A stretch of DNA of 64,000 bases from UBA937 sp031549725 (GCA_031549725.1 JAVBPH010000012.1:109414-173413); one strand, 5' to 3'. Shown: positions 53,452-62,512, counted from the stretch's first letter. Notes: a model not told the origin generated them from the sequence alone. Numbers and translations: made by a program.

Positions 53452-54294
53452 TTATTCTGTCAGGTCCAGAATGGTTGATCTGATAAAATTGAGGATCTTT
53501 TCCTTGAGCATGCCCCCGGGGTAGGGCTGGTCCGCCAGGTAGGTTTCCCAAAGACCGGTGAACCCCATCGCGGTTTTCCTGTCCAGGGGCAGCTGCTGCC
53601 CGGAAAGGCTTGTCTCATAATCCCTGTTCCTGATGAGGGTTTCCCCGGTGAACACCAGCCGGACATCGCTGATAATATTTTTTTGTGCTTTGGCTATAAA
53701 AACGATTACCCCGTTCTGGCTGTCGCTGAAATGTTTTCTTTCAAACTTTTTAAAGATAATATAATCCCAGGTATCCAGGGGAATCCTGATTCTGGTAAGC
53801 AGTTCCTGTTTATCCAGCCCTGATGTGGGATCATCCTTGGTATTGAACCGGGAAGCAGCTATCCACCGGCTTGATGTGGCGGTCCTCAGTTCATACCGGG
53901 CATCCAGGACCACCAGGGGTGCGTGGGTATCCAGTTTGCGTTTTGCATAACAGATATTGCCGCCGATGGTGGCAATATTTCTGATAGGGGGGTTGGCAAT
54001 TTCTATTATGGTATTCCGGAGAATTTCCGGGACAATCTTTCCTATCCGGATGAGATCGTTGAGCCTGACCATGGCTCCTATTTCCAGATACCGTTCGGTC
54101 CGGGTTATTTTATGAAGCTCCTGGATCCTGTCCATGGAAATAATATTGCCGGGAAGGTCCATTAATTTGGATGCCTGGTTAAAAGCGAGTTCGGTTCCCC
54201 CCGCAAAGGGAACCGCATTGGGAAACCTGGTCCAGGCGGAAAAAAGTTCCGTTAGGGTCGTTGGAAAAAAAACCTGATTATGGGGTGCGTCCAT
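53452..54294 (-). CDS. Molybdenum hydroxylase FAD-binding subunit (CoxM/XdhB type)
   Basis: 280 residues from the ATG at 54292-54294 (GGAGA upstream). FAD domain motifs: VPFAGGTELA (near residues 27-36) and IRNIATIGGNICYA (near 102-115), as in the xanthine dehydrogenase family. It passes electrons from the 2Fe-2S subunit to the acceptor. The start overlaps the stop of the 2Fe-2S subunit gene by 17 bp. Last gene of the cluster; the three-hairpin element follows 12 bp after its stop. Confidence 0.88.
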   Translation of the reverse strand: MDAPHNQVFFPTTLTELFSAWTRFPNAVPFAGGTELAFNQASKLMDLPGNIISMDRIQELHKITRTERYLEIGAMVRLNDLIRIGKIVPEILRNTIIEIANPPIRNIATIGGNICYAKRKLDTHAPLVVLDARYELRTATSSRWIAASRFNTKDDPTSGLDKQELLTRIRIPLDTWDYIIFKKFERKHFSDSQNGVIVFIAKAQKNIISDVRLVFTGETLIRNRDYETSLSGQQLPLDRKTAMGFTGLWETYLADQPYPGGMLKEKILNFIRSTILDLTE

Positions 54295-54763
54295 AGAGTC
54301 TCCGCTGCCGAATTTCCGCAGTAGCCAGTAATGCATCAATTAAACTTGAAGGTTCCGTACAACGGCACAGGACGCCGTCAAAGGCCAGGGCCGCTTCTTC
54401 CCTGACAGGCTTCGGGATAATATCCAGGAATGCATCGATGGCAAAAATTTTCGCCGCATCGCAGTAGCCGCAGGTTTCCACCCGGGCTTCGGAAAATCCC
54501 CTCATAATATCCTGATATTCATCGGTCTGGATAAATCCTTCCAGGGTGATGATTTCACTTCCCCGGACATGAAATGCGGGGATTGAACAGGCCTGCACCA
54601 CCTTGCCGTTGAATATGACCGAACAGCTGCCGCATCTTCCGCTGAGGCATCCCGATTTTGCACCCAGCAGATTAAAACTGCCCCTGAGAATGTCCACCAG
54701 CCGGAAATCGGCTTCCGCCTTGGCTACCACGTCTTCCCCGTTCAGGATAAATCCTATGGTCAT
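54278..54763 (-). CDS. Molybdenum hydroxylase 2Fe-2S subunit
   Basis: 161 residues. Both cluster-binding regions are complete: GCLSGRCGSCSV with a later AC (plant-type ferredoxin cluster) and CGYC plus LCRCTEP (the helical domain cluster nearest molybdenum). The usual CGFCTPGM motif reads CGYCDAAKI, changing the Thr-Pro-Gly after the second Cys. Start and the Mo-subunit stop overlap as ATGA. Confidence 0.92.
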   Translation of the reverse strand: MTIGFILNGEDVVAKAEADFRLVDILRGSFNLLGAKSGCLSGRCGSCSVIFNGKVVQACSIPAFHVRGSEIITLEGFIQTDEYQDIMRGFSEARVETCGYCDAAKIFAIDAFLDIIPKPVREEAALAFDGVLCRCTEPSSLIDALLATAEIRQRRLYGRTP

Positions 54764-56859
54764 GGATGCAGCTCCTTATCCTTGGCTGAAAGGGCCTGCC
54801 AGACATCCTCCGCGGTAACCGGCAGTGTATTAAAGGGATAATCCGCCGCCTGGGAAACAGCCTGGGCGTAGGCCGCGGGAATAGTACTGAAGGGCAGTTC
54901 CCCGATTCCCCGGGAATTAACCGAATCGCTCCAGAGAAAATCTATTTTGATAGGAGGAACATCCCGGACTGTGGGCATATTGTATTGGGATAAACTGTTC
55001 TTTGGAATTTTTCCATCCTGGTATGACAGTTTTTCCAGGGACGCCCATCCTAATGCCTGGATAATCGAAAATTCCAGGGAAAGCCTGGCCCTCTGTTCGG
55101 ACAGGATTTTTCCGCCGTCCACGGCAAACCATATTCCCCGGATCTGGGGGATAAATTCGATGGGATCAATTTCTATTTCGACCACCGTGGCAGCCCAGCT
55201 GAGATGGGTCAGGGCATTCTGATCAATCTGGGTTTTGTTCCATCCCTGGGTTTTTAGCGGTGTATAGGACCGTTTCACCGTAATAGGCAGGGGATCCCTG
55301 AACCGCTGTTTCCTTATAGCATTGCAGGCCCGTTCTATCAGTTTTGTCAGTACCGTAATGTTCCTGGATAAGCAGGAAGGCCCCGAGTCGGGGACCAGTT
55401 CAGTATTGTTCTGGGTTACATTGATGGAATTTGGATCCAGGGAAAGAATTTCCGCAGCGGTATTTCTCCACAAAAACGTATATTCATCGTTGGAGGATAC
55501 CATGGAAGTTTTTATTTCCAGGATGCTGTCCTTATCCAGGGTCAGTTCCACCGAAGGAAAATTCTTTTCCCAACTGGTGTTAATAAAACCGCTGCCCTGG
55601 TATGCCAGGGAAACCCCCACACCCCGGAGGGGTTCATGTTTTTCCTGGCCCGGATTGTTCCTGCGGTGGGTCCGCAGCAGTTCGTAGGAAGCCCATTTCC
55701 TGGGGTAGTCGCTCATGGAAGCAACGGTTCCCAGCAGCTGATCCAGGGAAAGATTTTCCTTTATGGGAATTCCCAGCAGCAGGTTATTGTTGCGGAGCAG
55801 GATATTGCGCCGCCTCCATTCCAGGGGATCGATGTCCAGGGAATCCGCAATCCGGGAAACATGCCGTTCTATAGCAAAAAATCCCTGGGATAATCCGAAA
55901 CCCGCAAAAGGCCCCTGGGGAGGGACGGATTCCAAAACAGTCTGGCCGTCAATTTTTACATTTTCAAAGATGTATGATCCCAAACTGCCCAGGCAGAACC
56001 TGTCCAGAGTTTCATCACCGAAAATCTCATAGGATCCTGCAAAATTTTTAACACTGATATCGGTACCAAGAAGTTCGCCCTTTTTATTAACCGCACTTTT
56101 GATGGATATTTCCCCGGCATTCCTTTTCGGCGAATAGAGAAAATCCTCCTCCCTGGTCAGGATGAGCTTTACCGGTTTGCGGACAATCGATGATGCCAGT
56201 GCCGCATGGCATGCAATAAGCGACGGGTACCAGAGTTTTCCGTCCAGGTGAATTCCTGTTAATGTGGGCCTGATGACCACCGAATCGGGTTTTATGTCCA
56301 GGGCGGAACAAATGGAACGCTTTACATGGAAAGGCCATTGGGTAGATGTAAGGACCATCAGTTTTTTATCAATATAGTATGCGACAGCTCCATGGGGGTC
56401 CGAGTACCAGTGTTCCTGAATTCCGGTTTTATATGTCCCTTCAATGATGGTATTGGATTTTTTAAAAACATTTTTCAGGCTGCCCTTTTCAATAAAAAGG
56501 CTGGTCCCGGAAAAGGTTCCATTGTTTTTTTTATTCTGCACCGACAGATCATCCCCGGTATGGATAACAAAATCATTTGCATATTCCATGAGTTTGGAAA
56601 TGTCCGGCCCCGCCAGCAGAGCAATGGGTTCGCCAAAATAGGATATCCTCTCATCCGCCAGTATGGGAACCAAAGTATTTTCCAGGCTATTGATCCCTTT
56701 AATTTGGGAAGCGGTGATAAGGGTATATGACCCCGGCATTTTGGGAGTTTCAATATGCAGCAGCCTGCCCCTGGAAACGGGAGACCGGATAGTTATTACA
56801 TGGAGGAAACCCTTAGGATAAAAATCATCAATAAATAAATGTGAATCGGTGTTTTTCAA
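54760..56859 (-). CDS. Molybdenum hydroxylase catalytic subunit (XdhA/CoxL-like)
   Basis: 699 residues, shorter than the usual 750-800. Molybdopterin-binding region QGPFAGFGLSQGFFAIE is near residue 312, where relatives have a similar Arg/Phe-rich loop. The conserved active-site Glu lies in RGIGELPF near residue 662. The N-terminal domain seems trimmed. Substrate (purine, aldehyde, nicotinate or other N-heterocycle) cannot be assigned. It is 11 bp behind the sugar aminotransferase gene, apparently in the same transcript. No Mo-cofactor insertion gene is visible next to it. Confidence 0.87.
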   Translation of the reverse strand: MKNTDSHLFIDDFYPKGFLHVITIRSPVSRGRLLHIETPKMPGSYTLITASQIKGINSLENTLVPILADERISYFGEPIALLAGPDISKLMEYANDFVIHTGDDLSVQNKKNNGTFSGTSLFIEKGSLKNVFKKSNTIIEGTYKTGIQEHWYSDPHGAVAYYIDKKLMVLTSTQWPFHVKRSICSALDIKPDSVVIRPTLTGIHLDGKLWYPSLIACHAALASSIVRKPVKLILTREEDFLYSPKRNAGEISIKSAVNKKGELLGTDISVKNFAGSYEIFGDETLDRFCLGSLGSYIFENVKIDGQTVLESVPPQGPFAGFGLSQGFFAIERHVSRIADSLDIDPLEWRRRNILLRNNNLLLGIPIKENLSLDQLLGTVASMSDYPRKWASYELLRTHRRNNPGQEKHEPLRGVGVSLAYQGSGFINTSWEKNFPSVELTLDKDSILEIKTSMVSSNDEYTFLWRNTAAEILSLDPNSINVTQNNTELVPDSGPSCLSRNITVLTKLIERACNAIRKQRFRDPLPITVKRSYTPLKTQGWNKTQIDQNALTHLSWAATVVEIEIDPIEFIPQIRGIWFAVDGGKILSEQRARLSLEFSIIQALGWASLEKLSYQDGKIPKNSLSQYNMPTVRDVPPIKIDFLWSDSVNSRGIGELPFSTIPAAYAQAVSQAADYPFNTLPVTAEDVWQALSAKDKELHP

Positions 56860-56870
56860 TACGGGTTCCT

Positions 56871-58124
56871 TTAATTTCCTGCGGCTCCGTCCGCTATGGC
56901 TTTTATGGTTTCAATAACCTTGACCACCTGACCTTCGGTCATGCCGGGCCAAATGGGAAGGGATATCTCATGGCTGAAACAGGAAAGGGATTCCCCGAAA
57001 TCCCCGGGTAACAGGTTGTACCTATCCCTGTAGTAAGGCATGAGGTGAAGCGGAATAAAATGCACCGAAACGCCAATACCCTTTTCCTTGAGCAGCTGGA
57101 TAAACCGATCCCTGTCTATGGAAAGCATTTCCGTTTTTATTCTTAGGGGGTATAAATGCCAGGCATTACCCTTGGCCCTGGGAGGAATCAGAAACCTTTC
57201 ATCCCCCGTAAATGCTTCATCGTACTGCTTTGCTATATCTATCCTCATGGCCAGCAGATCCATGGCCCGGCTAAGCTGGGCCCGGCCCACCGCTGCCAGC
57301 AGATCCGGCATATTGTATTTAAATCCCGGTTCAATTACTTCATAGTACCATGATGCCTTGGTATCGGTATACCTGTTCCAGACCGTCCGGTCTATCCCGT
57401 GGGATCTCATGATGGATATACGTTTTGCCATTTCAGGATTTGAGGTTACCACCATGCCGCCCTCACCGGTGGTTATCGTTTTGGTGGCATAAAATGAAAA
57501 GACCCCCAAATCGCCGATGCCTCCTCCCACGTTTCCGTTGTCCAGTATGGAAGGAAATGCATGGGCGGCATCTTCAATAACTTTTATATCGAATCTTCCG
57601 GCCAGGTCCATGATGGTGTCCATATCGCAGACTAATCCGCCGTAGTGGACCGGGATAACCGCTTTGGCTTTCCCCCGGGGACCAAAACCATCCCCGCTGC
57701 CCGACCGGGCAGGGTAAGCCGGGAGTCCCCTGGCCAGCCTTTCCAGGGTTCTTTCCAGGGCAGGGCAATCGATTAAAAATGTTCCGGGTTTGACATCCAC
57801 AAAAACGACTTCCGCCCCTAAATAACGGACCACCTCCGCGGTGGATGTAAATGTATATGGGGGCACCAGCACTATATCACCGGGGCCGGTTCCCGCGGCT
57901 TCCAGGGCCAAATGAAGGCCGCTGGTGGCGGAGTTGACCGCCAGCGCGGTAAGAGGCGTTTGTTTATTTGGGGCCAGGGAATTTAAAAAAGCGGCAAATT
58001 CCTTTTCAAACTCCAGGGTTTCCTTTCCGGTGGTAAGCCAGCCGGAGCGGAGCACCCGGAGAACCCCGGCTTCTTCTTCCTTTCCCAGGTAGGGAAGGGC
58101 AAAGGGGATGTTTTCAGTATCCAT
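56871..58124 (-). CDS. DegT/DnrJ/EryC1-family sugar aminotransferase
   Basis: 417 residues. PLP-dependent transfer of an amino group to a nucleotide-linked keto-sugar. Schiff-base lysine in FYATKTITTGEGG near residue 214, EDAAHAF near 188 and the N-terminal FALPYLGKEEEAGVLRVLRSGWLTTG are typical. A Gly/Ser/Arg-rich insertion lies near residues 135-150. It most likely acts on the 4-keto-6-deoxy sugar made by the dehydratase encoded upstream, which it overlaps by 11 bp. The product would feed capsule, O-chain or glycoprotein synthesis. Confidence 0.92.
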   Translation of the reverse strand: MDTENIPFALPYLGKEEEAGVLRVLRSGWLTTGKETLEFEKEFAAFLNSLAPNKQTPLTALAVNSATSGLHLALEAAGTGPGDIVLVPPYTFTSTAEVVRYLGAEVVFVDVKPGTFLIDCPALERTLERLARGLPAYPARSGSGDGFGPRGKAKAVIPVHYGGLVCDMDTIMDLAGRFDIKVIEDAAHAFPSILDNGNVGGGIGDLGVFSFYATKTITTGEGGMVVTSNPEMAKRISIMRSHGIDRTVWNRYTDTKASWYYEVIEPGFKYNMPDLLAAVGRAQLSRAMDLLAMRIDIAKQYDEAFTGDERFLIPPRAKGNAWHLYPLRIKTEMLSIDRDRFIQLLKEKGIGVSVHFIPLHLMPYYRDRYNLLPGDFGESLSCFSHEISLPIWPGMTEGQVVKVIETIKAIADGAAGN

Positions 58125-59595
58125 AGGTCTCTTTTGGAATAATAAGACTTGGAACGGCTTTCTTCAATATATTTCTGAGTAATTTTGCATCCCGGTATTT
58201 CTCAGATTGATGACTGTCAAACCGGCAGATGGGTTTCAGTTCTTCCATAAGGGCTTCCAGGTCCAGGGAAAGGAGATGGTTCTGCTCCACCCTTAATATT
58301 CTGGGGAAGGGTGTCTCCCGGGGAACCTCGTTTTCCGCCCAAAGGGGTTCGTCCAGGCGTTCTCCCTTGCGGAGGCCGATGTATTCGATTTTGATATCTT
58401 CCCCGGGTTCGAATCCGTAGAAGCGGATCATCTGTTCCGCAATATCCCTGATTAAAAGGGGTTCCCCCATATCAAGCAGGTAAAGATTTCCGTTTTCGCC
58501 CACACCGCCGGCTTTCAGCACCAGGGAACAGGCTTCGGGGATGGTCATGAACCAGCGCCGCATATCCGGATGGGTAATGGTCACCGGACCGCCCTTTTCA
58601 ATCTGTTTTTCAAAGAGGGGCATAATGGAACCCCGGGAACCCAGCACATTGCCGAACCGGACCACCATGAAGTTTTCCGCCTGATTTTTTGCGGCCCGGA
58701 GCACCAGCTGTTCACAGAGGTATTTTGATACGCCGTATACGGATACCGGATCCACCGCCTTGTCGGTGGTGATGAGCACAAACCGCTTTACCCCATGCTT
58801 TTGCGCTGCCCGGACCAGGTTATCCGTGCCGAAAAAATTGTTTTCCATGGCTTCCACGGGATTTTCCTCGGTCATGGGAACATGCTTATATGCAGCGGTA
58901 TGAAAAATCACATCGGCCTTAAGCTTGCCAATGATATAATCCATATATTGGCCGTCCTTCAGGTCCCCAATGATCGGTACAATAGAGGCTTTTTCTCCCA
59001 CCCCTTCTTCCTGGAGGAGGTGCAGTTCCCGGTCAATCTGATAAATTGAGTTTTCCCCGTGCCCGAAAAGATAGAGCCTCTGGGCTCCCCCGGAAAGGAG
59101 CTGCCTGCAGAGTTCGCTGCCGATGGACCCACCGCCGCCGGTAACCAGCACCCGTTTCCCCCGGAGGTATTTAAGACTTTCCTTCAGGTTTACCGCCACG
59201 GGGGTCCGGCCCAGCAGATCCTGGGGATCAATAGACCGGGTTTGGATCAGGTGGGCATCCCCTTCAATTATCTGGGAAATTCCCGGAAGTATCCGGATTT
59301 TAGTAAATCCCGCATCTTTTAGTATCCTGTAGAGTTCCGCCAGGTATTCCTGGGATGCGCTGGGTATGGCGATAATGGCCTCGTCCGCGGGATTCATCCG
59401 GAGAAGCTGGGCCACATCCCTGATGGGACCCAGAACGGGGGTTCCTTCAATCTTTTTACCGATTTTGTCCGGATCATCATCAAGAAAGGCTACCAGTTCA
59501 CCAAAAATTGCCTTGGCTTTGATCTCCTTCGCGAGGGTCTGCCCGGCAAAACCGGCTCCAATAATATAAAGACGGGTATTTTTCTTTGTGGCCAT
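58114..59595 (-). CDS. CapD/FlaA1-type nucleotide-sugar 4,6-dehydratase, soluble form
   Basis: 493 residues. The N-terminal Rossmann domain (LYIIGAGFAGQTLA, about 10-120) is followed by the SDR domain (VLVTGGGGSIGSELCRQ near 150) with TTDKAV and catalytic YGVSKYLCE near residue 280. The four membrane spans at the front of long FlaA1 proteins are absent, so it is cytosolic. It probably dehydrates UDP-GlcNAc or a relative to a 4-keto-6-deoxy sugar for the aminotransferase encoded next. Confidence 0.92.
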   Translation of the reverse strand: MATKKNTRLYIIGAGFAGQTLAKEIKAKAIFGELVAFLDDDPDKIGKKIEGTPVLGPIRDVAQLLRMNPADEAIIAIPSASQEYLAELYRILKDAGFTKIRILPGISQIIEGDAHLIQTRSIDPQDLLGRTPVAVNLKESLKYLRGKRVLVTGGGGSIGSELCRQLLSGGAQRLYLFGHGENSIYQIDRELHLLQEEGVGEKASIVPIIGDLKDGQYMDYIIGKLKADVIFHTAAYKHVPMTEENPVEAMENNFFGTDNLVRAAQKHGVKRFVLITTDKAVDPVSVYGVSKYLCEQLVLRAAKNQAENFMVVRFGNVLGSRGSIMPLFEKQIEKGGPVTITHPDMRRWFMTIPEACSLVLKAGGVGENGNLYLLDMGEPLLIRDIAEQMIRFYGFEPGEDIKIEYIGLRKGERLDEPLWAENEVPRETPFPRILRVEQNHLLSLDLEALMEELKPICRFDSHQSEKYRDAKLLRNILKKAVPSLIIPKETYGY

Positions 59596-59651
59596 ATTAC
59601 TTCATATAGATAAAACTTTTTAAAATCCGGCGGAATACCGGTATTATATAT

Positions 59652-60173
59652 TTACGTTTTCCTGATCACCTTAAAAGCCAGGTCAATGGCGAAGGAATTT
59701 CCGTAAATATCCAGTTTTATCTTTGCCCTCCCCTTTCTTTTATCGACCTTTATTATTTTTCCCTCCAGTCCTTTTAGTGGTCCCTCTTCAATTATTATCC
59801 TTGAATTCTCATCAAAATGGGCCAGGGAAACCCCCGCAATGGAACCGGCTTTTTTCAGGAAATGGAGGACCAATTCCAGATCTTTTCCGGACAAAGGAAT
59901 GATATTCTGGTTGGATTTCAGGAAACGGTAAAAACCATCGGTTCTTCGAAGCTGCCAGTAATAATTGTCGATGGAATCGTTCTCATCAATTTCTACAAAA
60001 AGATAGCCCGGAAAAATAGGTGACAGGGAAGGTTTTGTAATGCCATTTTTTCTGAGGTTAAGGGTCCTCTGAAGAAAATGAATACCCATACCCGTGTCAG
60101 GGTTCAGGGCTTTAAAAAGTTTGATGAATTTTTCCTCAGTCCTGGTTTTCACCTGTATCGTATAGTAATTCAT
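59652..60173 (-). CDS. Specialised NusG paralogue (LoaP/RfaH/UpxY-like antiterminator)
   Basis: 173 residues from the ATG at 60171-60173; upstream starts lack a family-like sequence. The NGN domain (MNYYTIQVKTRTEEKF to about residue 95, including FPGYLFVEI) is followed by a KOW motif (EEGPLKGLEGKIIKVD, near 130). Paralogues like this let RNA polymerase read through terminators in long polysaccharide operons. Position at the head of the cluster and divergence from housekeeping NusG support that role. The target RNA or DNA signal is not known; hairpins in the 377-bp region upstream are candidates. Confidence 0.85.
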   Translation of the reverse strand: MNYYTIQVKTRTEEKFIKLFKALNPDTGMGIHFLQRTLNLRKNGITKPSLSPIFPGYLFVEIDENDSIDNYYWQLRRTDGFYRFLKSNQNIIPLSGKDLELVLHFLKKAGSIAGVSLAHFDENSRIIIEEGPLKGLEGKIIKVDKRKGRAKIKLDIYGNSFAIDLAFKVIRKT

Positions 60174-60311
60174 AGGCTGGATGCAGTATACCATAAATAT
60201 TTTTGTTTTACCAACTATAAGTTTTCCCGGATATATCCAAAGGATACTCGGGTTTCGGAAAAAGCGGCTTTCCCGCCAACCTGGGGCTTTTTTCAAAAGT
60301 TTTAAATATCA

Positions 60312-60453
60312 GGGGCTTTTTCAAAATGTCAAATTTTGAAAAAGCAGCCTTAGATGTAAGTTCAGATAGAATACTATTTTATGTATGGGTAAGGAAATAG
60401 CATTCTTTCTGCAAAAGCCTTTTTCAAAACTAACCGAGTTTTGAAAATGGCTC
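60312..60453 (+). mobile_element. 142-bp three-hairpin element, copy 2 (MITE-like)
   Basis: Same order as copy 1 and in the same orientation. The CCTTAGATGTA core is at 60348-60358. Hairpin 2 is weakened by changes in its left arm (TCAGATAGAAT). Hairpin 3 spans 60417-60451. Confidence 0.75.
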
Positions 60454-60469
60454 ATCAATCTTATTTTAT

Positions 60470-60511
60470 GAAAACCTTTAAAAACTGAAGTTTTTGGAAG
60501 TTCCCTTATGA
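60470..60511 (+). repeat. Leader hairpin repeat ending GTTCCCTTATGA
   Basis: AACCTTTAAAAAC and GTTTTTGGAAGTT form the stem with G-U pairs. The tail GTTCCCTTATGA is identical to those before argG and bcp. It lies 40 bp before the start at 60551. Confidence 0.55.
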
Positions 60512-60550
60512 AATAGGGAAATTTTACCGATAGTGAAAAAGGAGGGTTCC

Positions 60551-61141
60551 ATGGTTTTTAACAAGCCCGTGTGGCTGCTCATGGTTTTAGTGGTATTCGG
60601 AGGGGGACTGGTATTCTCTGAAACGGTTTCAATAATAATTGTAGAAACCGGCATCCGGGAGGAATCACCGAGAATCGAAAGCTCGGGTCTCTGGGAAAAC
60701 GGTCTTATGGATGTGTTTTTTGAAAATGGTCACATAGTCAGCAATGCCCCTATTTTAAGGCTGAATGCCGGAGCGGCCAATCCGTATCCCGGTGAGCAGC
60801 TCCTTAATCTTAATGAAGTTAAGGCCGGGGGCGCTAATTTCTACGTTCTGGCAGTACTCAGCTACTCCGAAACAAATGAAAAAACTTCGGGCCCCCTGAC
60901 CCCGCGGCTGATTTCACTGAGGTTTGTCCGGCTGTCCCCGTATAAAGTACTTTATGAGGTGCAGTTGAATGGAACCCAGGGAAAAATCCAGGATGAACTG
61001 GATCATGCAAAAAAAGCCGCCCAGGCGATGATTCCGTATTTTAAAGATAAGGTTTCCCGTCACTTCCCGGGTATGACAGGGTTTCGGTTCATAAGGGTTG
61101 GAAAAGTAAACAACCAAACATTATTCAAGTGTCAAGCGTAA
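60551..61141 (+). CDS. Secreted protein of unknown function
   Basis: 196 residues from the ATG at 60551 (GGAGGG upstream). N-terminal signal peptide (PVWLLMVLVVFGGGLVFSET, cleavage near FSE). The mature protein begins VSIIIVETGI and has alternating beta-type segments. No lipobox and no family I recognise. It ends 16 bp before the SPOR-domain protein gene, so both are probably co-expressed and act in the envelope. Confidence 0.65.
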   Translation: MVFNKPVWLLMVLVVFGGGLVFSETVSIIIVETGIREESPRIESSGLWENGLMDVFFENGHIVSNAPILRLNAGAANPYPGEQLLNLNEVKAGGANFYVLAVLSYSETNEKTSGPLTPRLISLRFVRLSPYKVLYEVQLNGTQGKIQDELDHAKKAAQAMIPYFKDKVSRHFPGMTGFRFIRVGKVNNQTLFKCQA

Positions 61142-61157
61142 TTCTTTGGAGTATAAA

Positions 61158-62453
61158 ATGAAACGATTTGGATTATTATTTTTGGCCATATTATCGGTTT
61201 GCCTGTTTTTAAGCGCTTCCGTTTGGGAAGGGGCGGGAACCATTTCCCCTTCGGGCCTGCTGCCTGAAGAAGGGTATTATGCGGCCACCAATTCTTTCCC
61301 CAGGAATACCGTCGTGGATATTACCAACCTGGAAACCAGGAAAACCATCCGGGTTATTGTCGCCGCGGGCCTGGATTCCCCGGGGCTGCTGGCTATGGTT
61401 TCCAGGGATGCGGCTAATGCTATTGGTTTGACCAGCACCGCCATAGGCCGGATCAGAATGTCCATGCCGAATGATCCCATTGCCTTTTCCCGTTTTTCCG
61501 AAGATTTATCCCCCAGCGGCGATCCCGATCATGATCCCAGGGCTGCCGTATCCCAGCATACGGGATCTGCGAACCCCCCAGGCTCCGGGGATGCCTCCGC
61601 TTTTAAGGATGATTTTTATTCATCCAACAATAAGGTTGTTGATATCCCGGAAACATACAGTCCTTCAGCCCTGAATGGAGTCGATGATTCGGTTACCGCG
61701 GTGACTCCTCCCCATTCGGTGTGGATTTATCCCGAAGAAATAGATGAAACCCTGAACGGCAGCGGCACCGCCGCGGAAACAGTAATTATTGGGGAGGAAA
61801 TCCCCGAAGGAATTACCGAATATCCGGAATTCTTCGTATGGGAATCCGCGGGTGACTCCCAGGCCCATGCTGATGAGGATTTCCCTGAAGAATCCCTTTC
61901 TCCGGATCATGCCCTGGCTCTGGACAGCCTGGAACCTGAACTGGAACCCCCCGCATTGCATGGAACCGGCGAGACCATTACCCTGATTCCTGCGGATGAA
62001 CGGCCCCCCGAGGTGACCATCTACGATATATTACCGGAGGATGCGGAAATTAATCCTCTGCCCGATGCAATCCTGTCGGAAACGGCCCCTGCCGGGGATG
62101 TGTATATTCCCGAGGATCATTTTATCAATCCGGTGAATCCCGTGGTGGAAGGTATACCTCCTTATACTAGCAATACCCCAGTGCCCCCCACTTTTTCTGT
62201 TCCCATGATTTACAATCTGGAGCGGGGCAAGTATTATCTGCAGCTTGGGGCGTTCAGCAAAACCGATTCGGTGGAACAGGTTATAACGAATGTGGGGAAA
62301 TCCTACCCCCTTTCGGTACAGCCCGCGGGTACCACCTCCAGTCCGGTCTACCGGGTCCTTTTAGGGCCGGTGAATTTGGGTGAAAGCGCAGCCCTGCTGC
62401 AGCGTTTTAAAACCATCGGTTATAAGGATGCATTTATCCGTCAGGAAAGCTGA
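61158..62453 (+). CDS. RlpA-like secreted protein with C-terminal SPOR domain
   Basis: 431 residues from the ATG at 61158 (TTGGAG upstream). Signal peptide at the N-terminus. Residues about 25-110 resemble the double-psi beta-barrel of RlpA (GYYAATNSFPRNTVVDITNLETRKTIRVIV). A long acidic Pro/Glu-rich linker leads to a SPOR domain at about 353-431 (YYLQLGAFSKTDSVEQVI to the end), which binds denuded septal peptidoglycan. RlpA proteins cleave such glycan during daughter-cell separation. The catalytic Asp/His of lytic RlpA were not clearly found, so it may be non-enzymatic. Confidence 0.75.
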   Translation: MKRFGLLFLAILSVCLFLSASVWEGAGTISPSGLLPEEGYYAATNSFPRNTVVDITNLETRKTIRVIVAAGLDSPGLLAMVSRDAANAIGLTSTAIGRIRMSMPNDPIAFSRFSEDLSPSGDPDHDPRAAVSQHTGSANPPGSGDASAFKDDFYSSNNKVVDIPETYSPSALNGVDDSVTAVTPPHSVWIYPEEIDETLNGSGTAAETVIIGEEIPEGITEYPEFFVWESAGDSQAHADEDFPEESLSPDHALALDSLEPELEPPALHGTGETITLIPADERPPEVTIYDILPEDAEINPLPDAILSETAPAGDVYIPEDHFINPVNPVVEGIPPYTSNTPVPPTFSVPMIYNLERGKYYLQLGAFSKTDSVEQVITNVGKSYPLSVQPAGTTSSPVYRVLLGPVNLGESAALLQRFKTIGYKDAFIRQES

Positions 62454-62473
62454 CACTTAGGTTAAAAACACAG

Positions 62474-62512
62474 GCCCCTTCAATAGGCTCACAACAAGCC
62501 TATTGAAGGGGC
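62474..62512. terminator. Strong bidirectional terminator
   Basis: A 16-bp perfect stem (62474-62489 and 62497-62512) with a 7-nt loop, followed by TTTATT on the plus strand and a CTGTGTTTTT stretch on the minus strand. It serves the SPOR-gene unit and the convergent reductase gene. Confidence 0.85.

Larger units (their letters stand above)
60174..60550. other. Divergent intergenic region with repeats
   Basis: No gene. It contains the three-hairpin element copy 2 (60312-60453), a leader hairpin (60470-60505) ending GTTCCCTTATGA, and a truncated GGGGCTTTTTTCAAAA end-like sequence near 60282. Confidence 0.5.
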
